64,000 nt of DNA from Rhodospirillaceae bacterium (lineage in GTDB: Bacteria; Pseudomonadota; Alphaproteobacteria; Rhodospirillales; JABHCV01), in assembly GCA_018671895.1 (NCBI GenBank), contig JABHGV010000072.1, positions 1 through 64,000 on the forward strand, given 5' to 3'. Shown one piece after another: positions 36,839-46,350 of the stretch (position 1 is the stretch's first letter; each line of letters starts with the position of its first letter). The notes under the pieces were generated by a model, which saw only the letters and a list, made by a program, of their open reading frames with translations, was not told the origin of the DNA and searched no databases. The translations under genes were made by a program, and so were the position numbers.

Positions 36839-38527
36839 TTATTTACTCTCAAATATCCAGACGCCATCCCAGGCCGGACCGGGCGGATTCTCGCACAATT
36901 GAGCGACTCGCTTCAAATAGACCTCTGACGGCGGGTCTCCGGGGCTTAAACTCAGGCATTTACGGAAGCTTTCCGCGGCCAGATCCCACTGCTGTTTTCG
37001 ATAACATTGAAGACCAGAGGCAAAGGCATCGGCCGCCGGGATCGGTAAAGCCGCCTTATCAGGCTTTTCAGCCAGTAATTCAAAGACTCGCGTCGGCTCC
37101 TCTTTGCCTTTGACCCTGATCAGGTCGATCTCGCGCACGGCCATGGCACCACCGACAAGCGTGCGGGTGCGTTCAGATATCAGAATCCGCGTTCCATACG
37201 CCTTCGATGCCCCTTCCAGGCGCGAGCCCAGATTGACCGGATCGCCAAGCACGGTGAAGTTTCTCGATACGTCCGAGCCCAGCGTGCCGACGATCATTTC
37301 GCCACTGGAAACCCCGATACGCAAATCGATATCAAGGCCGTCTGCATCGGCGCCCAGTTCCCGCTTCACCTGATCGCGGAATATTTGCAGATGCTCCAGC
37401 GCTTCAATAGCCGCCTTACACGCACAGACGGCGTGCTCTTCAGGCGTTGTGAACGGGGGGCCCCAATAGGCCATGACCGCATCGCCGATGTATTTGTCGA
37501 CGACGCCCTTGTTGTCGGCGATGGCCCCGGTCATGTGGGTATAGAAATCGTTGATCATGTTGACCAGATCTGCGGGCTTCAGCTTTTCCGATATGGATGT
37601 AAAGCCCTTCAGGTCGATGAACATCACCGTCATTTCCCGCTTTTCGCCACCCGGCTCTGCAATTTTCGGATCATCGAGCAGCTTTGTAACGATGCGCGGG
37701 TCCATGTATTTGCCGAACGTATCCTTGATGCGTTCCTTCAGGCGCAAACCGCCGACCATGGCATTGAAGGCCCCGGTCAGCATTCCGATCTCGTCGGATG
37801 ATGTGACCGCAACCTCGGTATCCAGTTCCCCGGCCTCGACCGCTTTCGCGCCTTGCACAAGATTTTTGACGGCGCGGACGATGACGCGCGTGACGATGGC
37901 CGCGAAAAACAAGGCCAGCAGCGCCGCCAGAATGGTCAGCCCGGAACTGACCATCAACAGCTTGTGCTCTTCACTGTCGGCCCGATTGACGGCGGCGGTG
38001 GTCAGGCTTTCGAGACGCTGGCGCAGGCTGTCAATTTGAACACTGATGGCATCCTGTCTAGCATCCATATCCGCCAACAGGGCATGAATGCGCGCCGTGT
38101 CGTCATCGAAGCGGGCACCGAGCAACGATTTTCCATGATGTTCGAAGGCCAGATACTTGTCTTCGAGCACGGCCAGTTCGTCTTCCATCAACCGGGCTGT
38201 GTTTTGCAGTCGCGGCGATGCCTTTTTTTCAAGTTCAAGCAGCTTGTGGGCAGCGGCAAATTCCAAAACGATTTCCTGGCCCAGATCGACGAAACGATCC
38301 GGGTCGATGCCGCTTTCGAACAGCCGCTGCATGGCGACGCCTTGCTCGAAAATTCGCACCTCGATACGCGTTACCGCATCGCTGAGTGGCAGGTGACGGG
38401 TCGCGACCGTATCCAGATCATCGCTGATGCCGCCGGTCAGGTGAATGGAATAGCTGGCAACAGCGATCATCAGCGCCAAAACAACGGCGGCAATACCGAA
38501 TATTTTCTGGCCAATGCTCAGTTTCAT
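36839..38527 (-). CDS. Membrane class III adenylate/guanylate cyclase
   Basis: A 562-residue signalling enzyme. Two membrane helices (about 10-30 and 190-215) flank a helical periplasmic region, followed by HAMP (about 215-265). The class III cyclase domain (about 290-470) has the metal aspartates in MFIDLKGFTSIS and KYIGDAVMAYWG. Substrate specificity (ATP or GTP) was not determined. A short C-terminal extension with a tetratricopeptide-like ALQCYRKQQWDLAAESFRKCL pattern follows. Its ATG overlaps the stop of the small membrane gene upstream. A cNMP-binding transporter lies elsewhere in the window. Confidence 0.9.
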   Translation of the reverse strand: MKLSIGQKIFGIAAVVLALMIAVASYSIHLTGGISDDLDTVATRHLPLSDAVTRIEVRIFEQGVAMQRLFESGIDPDRFVDLGQEIVLEFAAAHKLLELEKKASPRLQNTARLMEDELAVLEDKYLAFEHHGKSLLGARFDDDTARIHALLADMDARQDAISVQIDSLRQRLESLTTAAVNRADSEEHKLLMVSSGLTILAALLALFFAAIVTRVIVRAVKNLVQGAKAVEAGELDTEVAVTSSDEIGMLTGAFNAMVGGLRLKERIKDTFGKYMDPRIVTKLLDDPKIAEPGGEKREMTVMFIDLKGFTSISEKLKPADLVNMINDFYTHMTGAIADNKGVVDKYIGDAVMAYWGPPFTTPEEHAVCACKAAIEALEHLQIFRDQVKRELGADADGLDIDLRIGVSSGEMIVGTLGSDVSRNFTVLGDPVNLGSRLEGASKAYGTRILISERTRTLVGGAMAVREIDLIRVKGKEEPTRVFELLAEKPDKAALPIPAADAFASGLQCYRKQQWDLAAESFRKCLSLSPGDPPSEVYLKRVAQLCENPPGPAWDGVWIFESK

Positions 38528-38775
38528 TTATCGTTTTCCCGATCCGCCTCGGCGAACAGCACCAGGCTACCAAGAATTGACGGTATCGCCTTCATGGCAT
38601 GGGCCAACCCGAGGACGATAATCCCGTGGTGGGCCCCGATGTTGCCTTGGCTAACATCTTCAAACAGGGATTCACCGGCTTCGGCGAAACCGGTAATCAC
38701 CAGAACAAGGCCAACGGATATTTCCACATAGGGATTGCGGACGGCGTTCTCAAACTTTCGAATAAACGTGTGCAT
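38524..38775 (-). CDS. Small membrane protein upstream of cyclase
   Basis: An 83-residue protein with two hydrophobic segments (EISVGLVLVITGFAEA and HHGIIVLGLAHAMKAIPSILGSLVLF). It overlaps the cyclase start by four bases, so translation is coupled and the two probably act together. No known domain. An AGGTGAG-like site precedes the ATG. Confidence 0.65.
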   Translation of the reverse strand: MHTFIRKFENAVRNPYVEISVGLVLVITGFAEAGESLFEDVSQGNIGAHHGIIVLGLAHAMKAIPSILGSLVLFAEADRENDK

Positions 38776-38800
38776 GGCTCACCTCGCGTGCAGACAAAAA

Positions 38801-39088
38801 CTACGGGCACTGTTTTTTGAATAATGCCCATTCTTCACATACCGTTCCATCGCCAAGATGACACAGCGCATACTCGCCGCCATTCTTGTCGGTCTTGGTT
38901 TCCAGTGTCCCGCCCAGCTTGATGCAGTTAACCGACGCCGGGTTGGCGATTGTCGTCACCGGTGGAGTGCCGGATTGCTGCTGGGCCGCACAGGCACTGA
39001 CAAGAAATACCGACGATAAGTAAACGGCGATGGCGATCAGCATCGGCCTGTTGCCAAAAATTCGGGCGAACGCCCCATTTCCGGTCAT
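38801..39088 (-). CDS. DUF333-type lipoprotein
   Basis: A 95-residue protein with a signal segment ending in the lipobox VSAC, followed by a DUF333 domain: ANPASVNCIKLGG, GGEYALCHLGDGTVCEEWALF. The four mature cysteines are likely disulfide-bonded. DUF333 proteins include YoaF-like and putative hemolysin-type lipoproteins; function unclear. ATG 39088 has a G-rich ribosome site (GAGGGGG). Confidence 0.75.
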   Translation of the reverse strand: MTGNGAFARIFGNRPMLIAIAVYLSSVFLVSACAAQQQSGTPPVTTIANPASVNCIKLGGTLETKTDKNGGEYALCHLGDGTVCEEWALFKKQCP

Positions 39089-39293
39089 TGTGCTTGCCCC
39101 CTCATCGCCGACATTCCGGCACCCTGTCGTGCCGGACAATCTTGATTATTTTGTCGCCACCGAACGCACCTTCGAGGCAGCGAGAAGGTCTTTAAATCGG
39201 TATCAATACCTGAAAGCCTACCCCAAGGCCGGGCATCGACGCGAGAGATAATAAAGTCTGCCCGCCGATATTGACGTGGCCGACGTGTGACGC

Positions 39294-40838
39294 CTAGTGG
39301 CTGGTGCCGCGCGAGTAGGTTATTTTGTTGAAAACGTTGTATTTTCCGGACGGCTTCTTCATCGGAATGCGTTTTACTTCTTCCAATGTGGCGGCGTCAT
39401 AGACGACCAGCGCGCCATCCATATCCCAGATGCTGACCAGTGCATATTTACCATCGCGGGTGAATTCCACATGCGCCCCGGTTTTACCGGGCTCTGGTGT
39501 GATGGTTTTGACGATTTCCAGCGTCCGTTTGTCGATGACGTGCAGTTTGTCCTTGTTCGGGCCGAAGAACACATCGACCCAGGCATAGGGCGTGTTGTCG
39601 TGGCTGCGCATGAAGAAGCCGGGGCCCATTGTCTTGATGCGCTTGATGGTCTTCCACGATTCCATATCGATGACGCTGATCGTGCCACCCCGCAGGTGCG
39701 GCGTCGCCATCACCTCGCGCCCGCCATAGTCCCAGATGATGCCGGAGCCCAGATGCGGCATGCCGTCGAGGTCCAGGTCCGAAACCTTGCGCCGTGCATC
39801 CAGGTTATAGACCGCGGACTTACCGTCGCGCGACGCCCCCATGACATCGGTGTATTCGGAATCGAAGAAGAAATCATCCAGATAGACATCGAGCTTGATG
39901 CGCTTGCGGGCGAACGGTTGCGGCTCGGTGATGATGCCTTCTTCCTGACCCTCGCGATAATTGTGCACGAAGCCCTCATAGACCGGGGCGGCATCCGGGT
40001 CATAAGACATTTCCCAGATTTGCTTGATGTCCTTGAAGGCGGCGATGAAGCTTTTCCGCGGCGGTGCGTTATACACGGCCGACACGCGCGATGAATTGCC
40101 TTGCTTGTCTTTCGCCTCGATCACCCGAAACGGAGTCAGGTCGTGGGCATTAAGGATGGTGATGGTATGGGGCAGGTAATTGCCGGCCATGATCCATTTG
40201 CCATCCGACGACACGGCGATGTTGCGCATGTTAATACCGGCCCGCACCTCGGCCACTGGTTTGAACGACCACAGGTCATATTTACTGACCCAGCCATCGC
40301 GCGAGCCCAGATAGACGAAGCGCCCGTCGGGCGAATACTTGGCCCCGCCATGCAGGGCGAAACGCGACTTGAACCGCCACAGGGGCTCGAATTTATCACC
40401 ATCCAGAATGGTCACGTGATGGTCTCCGGTTTCGACCACGGTGAACAGGTTCAGGGGGTCAGCATTATGTTGCGGGGCGTCAGCAAGCTCAGACATTTCC
40501 GTATGAACGATGCGGCTGGCGGCGATGTCGTCCATACCCCAGCCGGGAACATTATCAAGCGGCGTGTAGATATAGGCGACCAGAGCCTCAACATCGGCCT
40601 CGGAAAGGACCTCTGAAAAGCCCAGCATCTGTGTTGCCTCGCGGCCATCGCGGATAACTGCGGTTGCGGCTTTTTTCTTCAGACGCTTGAGGTTTTGCGG
40701 CAACAGCGCCGGGCCGATACCGCCCAGACGCTCAGCCCCATGGCATTCAGCGCAATGTTTAGTGTAGACGGCCCCAACCGGAGCCGCCGAAACCGGCACA
40801 GCCCATAGACCGAGAAACAGAAAAACCAGAAATCGCAT
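39294..40838 (-). CDS. nirN: NirN, cytochrome c / d1-propeller dehydrogenase
   Basis: A 514-residue periplasmic cytochrome with signal peptide, heme c site C29-x2-C32-H33 (CAECHG) and an eight-bladed d1-type propeller related to NirS. NirN catalyses the last step of heme d1 formation, dehydrogenating dihydro-heme d1 and handing it to NirS. It is the final gene of the minus-strand nir operon, 4 bp after nirJ. It is separated from NirS by organisation (operon end) and lacks the longer NirS N-terminus. Confidence 0.88.
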   Translation of the reverse strand: MRFLVFLFLGLWAVPVSAAPVGAVYTKHCAECHGAERLGGIGPALLPQNLKRLKKKAATAVIRDGREATQMLGFSEVLSEADVEALVAYIYTPLDNVPGWGMDDIAASRIVHTEMSELADAPQHNADPLNLFTVVETGDHHVTILDGDKFEPLWRFKSRFALHGGAKYSPDGRFVYLGSRDGWVSKYDLWSFKPVAEVRAGINMRNIAVSSDGKWIMAGNYLPHTITILNAHDLTPFRVIEAKDKQGNSSRVSAVYNAPPRKSFIAAFKDIKQIWEMSYDPDAAPVYEGFVHNYREGQEEGIITEPQPFARKRIKLDVYLDDFFFDSEYTDVMGASRDGKSAVYNLDARRKVSDLDLDGMPHLGSGIIWDYGGREVMATPHLRGGTISVIDMESWKTIKRIKTMGPGFFMRSHDNTPYAWVDVFFGPNKDKLHVIDKRTLEIVKTITPEPGKTGAHVEFTRDGKYALVSIWDMDGALVVYDAATLEEVKRIPMKKPSGKYNVFNKITYSRGTSH

Positions 40839-40842
40839 CGCC

Positions 40843-42045
40843 CTACCCCGCCAGCTTTCGCGAAGCCGAAAACGGCGTCGTCAGGACCCGCTCGGACGTT
40901 TGCCCGGAAAGCCCGATTTCATCATCGGTGAGATAACATCCCGGATCTTCGGACCAGGCGTCGCCGGTAATCTGTTCGGCCCTGACGCGCGAATTGCCGT
41001 TACAGATATCGACGTGGGCGCACGCCGCACAACGACCGCCAAGCGGTCGCGGACGGCTTTTCATCCCCGCCATCAGCGGATCAGACGTATCGGCCCAGAT
41101 GTCGGAAAACGGACGGTCCTTGACGTTACCCAGATTGTGATGCCACCACATGGTGTCGGGATGGACCTCGCCGACATTATCGATGTTGGCGACATTGACA
41201 CCCGACGCATTGCCGCCCCACTGAACCAGTTTCTGGTGCATATGGTCTGCATGGTCCGGATAATTGGCCTTGATCCAGTGCAGCAGATAGACCCCGTCGG
41301 CATCGTTGTTGCCGGTGACGACCTCTTTCGGGGTGCCACCACGGATATCGCGCAAGGTCCGCTCGAACAACAAGTCCATGGCCTGTCGCGTCATCGTGAA
41401 AAAGGCATCGTCTTTGCGGTTATGATTGCCGCGCCCGGCATAATTCAGATGCGAGAAATAGAACCGGTCAATGCCTTCGCCGTCGATCATATCGAGCATG
41501 GCGGGCAATTCGCTGGCGTTGTCCTGGGTCATGGTGAAGCGCAGACCGACCTTCAACCCGGCGTCCCGGCACAGGCGCACGGCGGCCATGGATTTATCAA
41601 AGGCGCCTTCGAGGCGGCGGAACTTGTCGTGGGTGTCACGCATTCCGTCGATGCTGATGCCGACATAGTCGTAACCGATTTCGGCAATGGGACTAATCAT
41701 CGTCTCATCAATAAGGGTGCCGTTGGTCGACAGCCCGACGTAAAAACCCATCGACTTTGCCAGTTTTGAAATTTCGAAGATGTCATCGCGCAGCAACGGC
41801 TCGCCACCCGACAGGATCAGGGCCGGAACCTTGAAGGCCTTCAGGTCCTTGAGCACGCCTTCGACCTGTTCAAACGACAACTCGCCGGGGAAGTCCTTGT
41901 CGGCGGATATGGCATAGCAATGTTTGCATGTCAGGTTGCAACGGCGGATCAAATTCCAGATCACCACCGGGCCCGGCGGGTCGCGGCGGGGGCCGACGGC
42001 GCTGGGCGCGTCGATCTCTTGCAGAAATTTAGTCAGTCGAAACAC
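40843..42045 (-). CDS. nirJ: NirJ, radical SAM heme d1 synthesis enzyme
   Basis: A 400-residue radical SAM protein with C36-x3-C40-x2-C43 (CNLTCKHC) and a C-terminal SPASM-like cluster region (GGRCAACAHVDICNGNSRVRAE). It removes propionate side chains from didecarboxysiroheme to create the d1 oxo groups. It lies between nirH and nirN in the nir order. Length is normal. Confidence 0.94.
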   Translation of the reverse strand: MFRLTKFLQEIDAPSAVGPRRDPPGPVVIWNLIRRCNLTCKHCYAISADKDFPGELSFEQVEGVLKDLKAFKVPALILSGGEPLLRDDIFEISKLAKSMGFYVGLSTNGTLIDETMISPIAEIGYDYVGISIDGMRDTHDKFRRLEGAFDKSMAAVRLCRDAGLKVGLRFTMTQDNASELPAMLDMIDGEGIDRFYFSHLNYAGRGNHNRKDDAFFTMTRQAMDLLFERTLRDIRGGTPKEVVTGNNDADGVYLLHWIKANYPDHADHMHQKLVQWGGNASGVNVANIDNVGEVHPDTMWWHHNLGNVKDRPFSDIWADTSDPLMAGMKSRPRPLGGRCAACAHVDICNGNSRVRAEQITGDAWSEDPGCYLTDDEIGLSGQTSERVLTTPFSASRKLAG

Positions 42046-42072
42046 GGTATTTTACTCTCCCAGAGTATTCTA

Positions 42073-42582
42073 TCAGGCAACCAGTCTGAGTCCGGTTTTT
42101 TTCAAGATGCGGGTGCTGAACAGGATCTCGTGGGAATTGCACGCATCGCCCAGAATTCCGGCGATTTCATTGGCATGGGCGACGACCTCGTCACGGTCGT
42201 GACCGTGGGCCATACAAAACAGGTTATACGGCCAATCGGGCAGATTGCGCGGCCTGTGATAACAGTGCGAAACGAAATCCAGCTCGCCGACGGTACGGCC
42301 CAGTTCGGCAATGCGGTCGTCGTCCACATCCCAGACGGTCATGCCGTTGGCGGTATAACCAAGACGATAATGATTGGGTACGACGCCGATGCGACGAATG
42401 ACACCGGCTTCCATCATCCGGTGCATGCGATGGATGACCTCGTGGGTATCGATGGCGACTTCCATGGCAACCGCATCATAGGGGCGCAACGACAGGCCAA
42501 GGCCTTGCTGGGTGGCGACAATAATGCGCCGGTCGATATCATCAAGCCAGACGGCGTTGTCATTTTGCTTTTCCGCACTCAT
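42073..42582 (-). CDS. nirH: NirH, siroheme decarboxylase component
   Basis: A 169-residue AsnC/Lrp-like protein with the LSLRPYDAVA segment, GVVPNHYRLGYTANGMTVWDV and CYHRPRNLPDWPYNLFCMAHG typical of NirL/NirH. With NirD, NirL and NirG it decarboxylates siroheme to didecarboxysiroheme. Named H, not L, by order (fourth of the set, before nirJ). One base separates it from nirG. Confidence 0.85.
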   Translation of the reverse strand: MSAEKQNDNAVWLDDIDRRIIVATQQGLGLSLRPYDAVAMEVAIDTHEVIHRMHRMMEAGVIRRIGVVPNHYRLGYTANGMTVWDVDDDRIAELGRTVGELDFVSHCYHRPRNLPDWPYNLFCMAHGHDRDEVVAHANEIAGILGDACNSHEILFSTRILKKTGLRLVA

Positions 42583-42583
42583 C

Positions 42584-43051
42584 TCAGACCTCGAATTTCA
42601 GGCCGATGAAAAACTCGTCGATCTTCGGCATGTTAGCCACGCTTAACCCCGTCGCCGCCTCGATCTCGGCAATCACCTCGGCGATGCGTTCCGGCGTTTC
42701 CGTGGCAACAACGAACCACATGTTGAAGGCGTGGTCGCGTTCGTAATTGTGGGCGACTTCATCGAAACCGTTGACGATATCGGCGATGCGATCGAATTCC
42801 GCGACCGGCACTTTCATCGCCGCCAGGGTCAGACCGCCGCCCATCTTTTCGGCATGGTACATGGGCCCGAAACGGCTGAGCACGCCGTCGTCCAGCATCC
42901 TCGAAATTCGGCCAAGAACCTCCGGGCCTTCGATGCCGAAGCGTTGCCCAAGCTCGTCGAAGGGTTCTTCGACAAGCGGGAAACCGCCTTGCAGATTATT
43001 GATGATGGCCCGGTCCAGATCGTCAAACCGGATTGTCTCGTTATCATTCAT
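42584..43051 (-). CDS. nirG: NirG, siroheme decarboxylase component
   Basis: A 155-residue AsnC-like paralogue of the NirD/NirG type, with FPLVEEPFDELGQRFG, ADIVNGFDEVAHNYERDHAFNMWFVVAT and an ending LKFEV. Its ATG overlaps the nirL stop (ATGA). It acts with the partner proteins in siroheme decarboxylation. G versus D assigned by position. Confidence 0.85.
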   Translation of the reverse strand: MNDNETIRFDDLDRAIINNLQGGFPLVEEPFDELGQRFGIEGPEVLGRISRMLDDGVLSRFGPMYHAEKMGGGLTLAAMKVPVAEFDRIADIVNGFDEVAHNYERDHAFNMWFVVATETPERIAEVIAEIEAATGLSVANMPKIDEFFIGLKFEV

Positions 43052-43554
43052 GCCACCGACTCCAGAGTACGCGGCGCGGCTGCATAATGGGCACCGCGCT
43101 GCTTGAACCGCCGGGCGCTGAACAGGACGTCATGATTGATGTCGTGCAAGCCACACGTGTCGACCATTTGATCGATTTGGTCGAGCACCGTGGCGCGTTC
43201 GCGGCCATGGACCATGCAAAACAGGTTATAGGGCCATTCCGGCAGGCGGCGCGGGCGCTGGTAACACAGGGTGACGAACTCAAAACTGCCCAGACATTCG
43301 CCCAGTTCATCAATGCGGTCGTCGGGAACATCCCAGACGGTCATGGCGTTGGCCCGGTAGCCCAGTTCATGATGGCGCACAATCAGTCCGAACCGCTTGA
43401 TCACCCCGCCATCAATCAGCCCCTTGAGGGACTGGATGACGCTGCCTTCATCCATACCGATGCTATCGCCGATATCGCGGTACGGACGTGCGCTTATGGG
43501 CAGCCCGTCGGCAATGGCGGCGATCAGCAAATTGTCGTGTTCGGTCAGGTCCAT
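43048..43554 (-). CDS. nirL: NirL, siroheme decarboxylase component
   Basis: A 168-residue AsnC-like protein. LIVRHHELGYRANAMTVWDVPDD and CYQRPRRLPEWPYNLFCMVHG closely match the NirH block, showing paralogy. Overlaps nirD by 10 bp upstream and nirG by 4 bp downstream, so the set is translationally coupled. Named by gene order. Confidence 0.85.
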   Translation of the reverse strand: MDLTEHDNLLIAAIADGLPISARPYRDIGDSIGMDEGSVIQSLKGLIDGGVIKRFGLIVRHHELGYRANAMTVWDVPDDRIDELGECLGSFEFVTLCYQRPRRLPEWPYNLFCMVHGRERATVLDQIDQMVDTCGLHDINHDVLFSARRFKQRGAHYAAAPRTLESVA

Positions 43555-43994
43555 TTCAACTTAAATCCCAAATCAAGATGGTAATCTTGCAACATTGGCA
43601 AGTTCAGCACCTTGATTTTGGTCAGGCCTTCGATTTCAGACAGCGCATCGGTGACGGCCTGTTTGTCCGGCCCGGTGACAACGAACCACAGGTTCAACCG
43701 GTGCTCGCGTTCATAGTTGTGGTTGACGGCATCGAAGCTGCTGACCAGATCGGCAACCTCGGTCAGGCGGTCTTCGGGAACGGCCATGGCGGCCAGCGTA
43801 CTGTGGCCAACGGCACCGGGTTTGATGACGGCCCCGACTCGCGACAGGGTGCCAGATTGGGCAAGTCCTTTAAGCGCCTCGATCACCTCGTCTTCGGTGC
43901 ATCCCAGTTTTTCAGCGACATCGGCATAGGGCCGGGCGGTCAACGGAAAATCCCGTTGAAATTCGTCGAGGAGTTTTTTGTCGATGTCGCTCAC
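43545..43994 (-). CDS. nirD: NirD, siroheme decarboxylase component
   Basis: A 149-residue AsnC-like protein with FPLTARPYADVAEKLG, TLSRVGAVIKPGAVGHSTLAAMAVP and FDAVNHNYEREHRLNLWFVV. First of the four decarboxylase genes. Its ATG overlaps the nirF stop. Separate, unfused D/L/G/H genes match the Pseudomonas aeruginosa arrangement. Confidence 0.87.
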   Translation of the reverse strand: MSDIDKKLLDEFQRDFPLTARPYADVAEKLGCTEDEVIEALKGLAQSGTLSRVGAVIKPGAVGHSTLAAMAVPEDRLTEVADLVSSFDAVNHNYEREHRLNLWFVVTGPDKQAVTDALSEIEGLTKIKVLNLPMLQDYHLDLGFKLKWT

Positions 43995-45139
43995 AAACCG
44001 ATCCTGTGGGCCCGGGCGGAAAAGAAGATGCCGCTGGGTTTAAGCGCTGGCAGGCTTGTGACTTCTTTCATGGTGGCGGTGTCATAGACTTTCAGCGTGT
44101 CGAGATCGCGCACCGAGGTCCAGACTTGTTCGCCACGCGGCGTGAATTCCATGTGCAGGACGCCCTTGCCCGGCTTCAACGTCTTGATCAGTTTACGGGT
44201 CGCCACATCGATGATTTGCAGGGTGTCGTTATTGGGGACCGCAAAGTTGACCCAGACATGACGACCATCGGGGCGCGCCATAACGAACACCGGCTGGCCG
44301 TGCACCGGGATGCGCCCGACCTGTTTCCAGCTTTCCAGATCGACAATCAGAACCTCGTGCAGCCCGACGGCGGGAACAAAGGCCAGACCATCGGCCACCG
44401 CCCAGCCTTCCAGATGCGGCATTTTGTATACCGGCAATTTTTTCTCGCCACGGCCATAACCATCGAGAATACGGGTAACGCCCGCGTCCATGTTCCACAT
44501 ATCCAGCATCGCCATGCCGTCCTCGCCGAACAGTCCGGCGATGTAATAGCGCCCATCGGGCGTGATCAGCCCGTCATAGGGTTGATGGCCGATGTCGGTG
44601 AACTTGGTGATTGCTGGCGAGGCCGGGACCGACATATCGACGACCCAGATTTCATCGCTGTCATAAAGGCCGAAGACAAATTTTTGTCCCGGCGCATCGA
44701 CCAGCCCGACGGTTTTCGACCCGGCCGGAATATCGGCGACCAGCGCCAGTGTCTCGGCATCGAAAATCTTGACGCCGCCAGGCTTGTAATTGGAAACGGC
44801 GACCAGCGTGCCGTCTTGGGAAATCGCGCCGCCAATCGAATTGCCGCCTTGAATGACACGCCCGGCAATGCTGCCCTTTAACATGTCGATCTTGCTCAAG
44901 CCCCCGTCGCGGCCAAACACATAGGCATAGCGTTCATCGCGCGAATATACGGCGGACGCATGGGAAAGGTCGCCCAGCCCTGTAACCCGGGCCAGTTGTG
45001 TGTGGGTGGTGGTCTCGACGATCAGCGCCGAGCCGTCGGCCCGTTCGATGACCAGTCCCAGATCGCCGGTGGCGCGCATGGTCTGGCTGGTACATGCCGC
45101 AAGCAGCAGGGCTGTGAGCATCACGGATATTTTTTTCAT
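43991..45139 (-). CDS. nirF: NirF, heme d1 maturation lipoprotein
   Basis: A 382-residue eight-bladed propeller related to the d1 domain of NirS but without heme c. It begins with a type II signal peptide (MKKISVMLTALLLAAC, lipobox LAAC), so it is probably anchored in the membrane facing the periplasm. It is required for d1 assembly late in the pathway. ATG 45139 with GGAG upstream overlaps the nirC stop (TAATG). The longer open frame upstream belongs to nirC sequence. Confidence 0.9.
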   Translation of the reverse strand: MKKISVMLTALLLAACTSQTMRATGDLGLVIERADGSALIVETTTHTQLARVTGLGDLSHASAVYSRDERYAYVFGRDGGLSKIDMLKGSIAGRVIQGGNSIGGAISQDGTLVAVSNYKPGGVKIFDAETLALVADIPAGSKTVGLVDAPGQKFVFGLYDSDEIWVVDMSVPASPAITKFTDIGHQPYDGLITPDGRYYIAGLFGEDGMAMLDMWNMDAGVTRILDGYGRGEKKLPVYKMPHLEGWAVADGLAFVPAVGLHEVLIVDLESWKQVGRIPVHGQPVFVMARPDGRHVWVNFAVPNNDTLQIIDVATRKLIKTLKPGKGVLHMEFTPRGEQVWTSVRDLDTLKVYDTATMKEVTSLPALKPSGIFFSARAHRIGL

Positions 45140-45507
45140 TATTTTCTCCATGTTCCTTGCTTGATGGCGCGGACCATCCAGCGGACTTCGTCTTCTGTAA
45201 ACAGGGCACGCCACGGCGGCATCGGGGTGCCGGGCATGCCGTCGAGAATGATTGCCGTCAGATCATCGTCGCTGCGCCCGGCCATGGTTTCGGGCAGCAA
45301 CGGCGAGCCGAGGCCCCCTTTACGGGTCAAACCATGGCACGAGCCACAATCATGTTTCAGGAAATACAGCAATTCAACTTGCCTGTCCGACGACGGTTCG
45401 GCAGCAACAGGAAACGCCGACATTATAATAAGTAGAGCGATCGCTACCGCTCTAGGCAGTGCGTTCGACCTCTTTGGGGAACTGCAACGCGCCATTGGCG
45501 TCTTCAT
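45139..45507 (-). CDS. nirC: NirC, periplasmic c-type cytochrome
   Basis: A 122-residue monoheme cytochrome c: signal region to about residue 36, heme site C54-x2-C57-H58 (CGSCHG), and later methionines in GMPGTPMPPW as axial candidates. NirC can donate electrons to NirS or to NirN during maturation. It overlaps the nirE 3' end by 56 bp if the first ATG is used; a later start is possible. Confidence 0.85.
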   Translation of the reverse strand: MKTPMARCSSPKRSNALPRAVAIALLIIMSAFPVAAEPSSDRQVELLYFLKHDCGSCHGLTRKGGLGSPLLPETMAGRSDDDLTAIILDGMPGTPMPPWRALFTEDEVRWMVRAIKQGTWRK

Positions 45508-46261
45508 AGGGTAACTCCTGCCAGTTCAGTGTCTCGGCGATGCCGACGACCCTGCCGACAACGATAAGCACAGGTGCTGGAAGGTCAAGATCAACGACCA
45601 GTTCGGGCAGGTTTCCAAGAGTGCCTATGCACTGGCGCTGGTCATCGGATGTACCCTTGGAAATGGCGGCCGCGGGTGTATCTGCGGGCAGACCTTCGGC
45701 CATCAGGTTGGTCGCTATTTCAGGCAAATTCGACAGCCCCATATAAAAGACCAATGTTGTCTGTTCATCGGCCAGGCTTTTCCAGTTCAGATCAAGGCCA
45801 ACCCCGGCCTGGGCATGGCCAGTAACGAAGCGTACGCCCGTCGACAAACCGCGATGGGTCAACGGCATACCGAGCGCCGCGCTGATGCCGGACGCCGCGG
45901 TAATCCCCGGCACCATTTCAAAGCCAACGCCGTGGTCGGTCAGGTATTCGGCCTCTTCACTGCCGCGCCCGAAAATGAACGGATCGCCGCCCTTCAGGCG
46001 GACCACCGTATGGCCGCTTTCGGCCATGGTGACGAGCAGTGCATTGATGTCTTCTTGTGGCAGGTGATGATTGCTGGCCGCCTTGCCGACATATATACGG
46101 GTCGCGCCCGGCTCTATCATGTCGAGAATTTCCTGGCTGACCAGACGGTCGTAAACGACGACATCGGCCTTTTTCAGAACGTTCAGCGCCTTCACGGTCA
46201 ACAACTCGGGGTCACCGGGACCGGCACCTACTAAATATACTTTTGATGCGCTGTTCTTCAT
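45452..46261 (-). CDS. nirE: NirE, uroporphyrinogen-III C-methyltransferase
   Basis: A 269-residue SUMT that makes precorrin-2 from uroporphyrinogen III for heme d1 synthesis. Motifs: VYLVGAGPGDPELLTVKAL, VRLKGGDPFIFGRGSEEAEYL and PGITAASGISA. It lacks the CysG dehydrogenase/chelatase domain. First gene of the minus-strand nir operon, divergent from nirS across a shared FNR/Dnr-type box. ATG 46261 follows AAGGTGAAGG; the upstream TTG is less likely. Confidence 0.9.
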   Translation of the reverse strand: MKNSASKVYLVGAGPGDPELLTVKALNVLKKADVVVYDRLVSQEILDMIEPGATRIYVGKAASNHHLPQEDINALLVTMAESGHTVVRLKGGDPFIFGRGSEEAEYLTDHGVGFEMVPGITAASGISAALGMPLTHRGLSTGVRFVTGHAQAGVGLDLNWKSLADEQTTLVFYMGLSNLPEIATNLMAEGLPADTPAAAISKGTSDDQRQCIGTLGNLPELVVDLDLPAPVLIVVGRVVGIAETLNWQELPYEDANGALQFPKEVERTA

Positions 46262-46350
46262 TGCCTTCACCTTGTTCTTTGCAGCCGACAAAACGACGAC
46301 GCCGATGGGTGCGTTCCTGTCTTGTTTACCCCCAAGAACGTCCCGGCGAA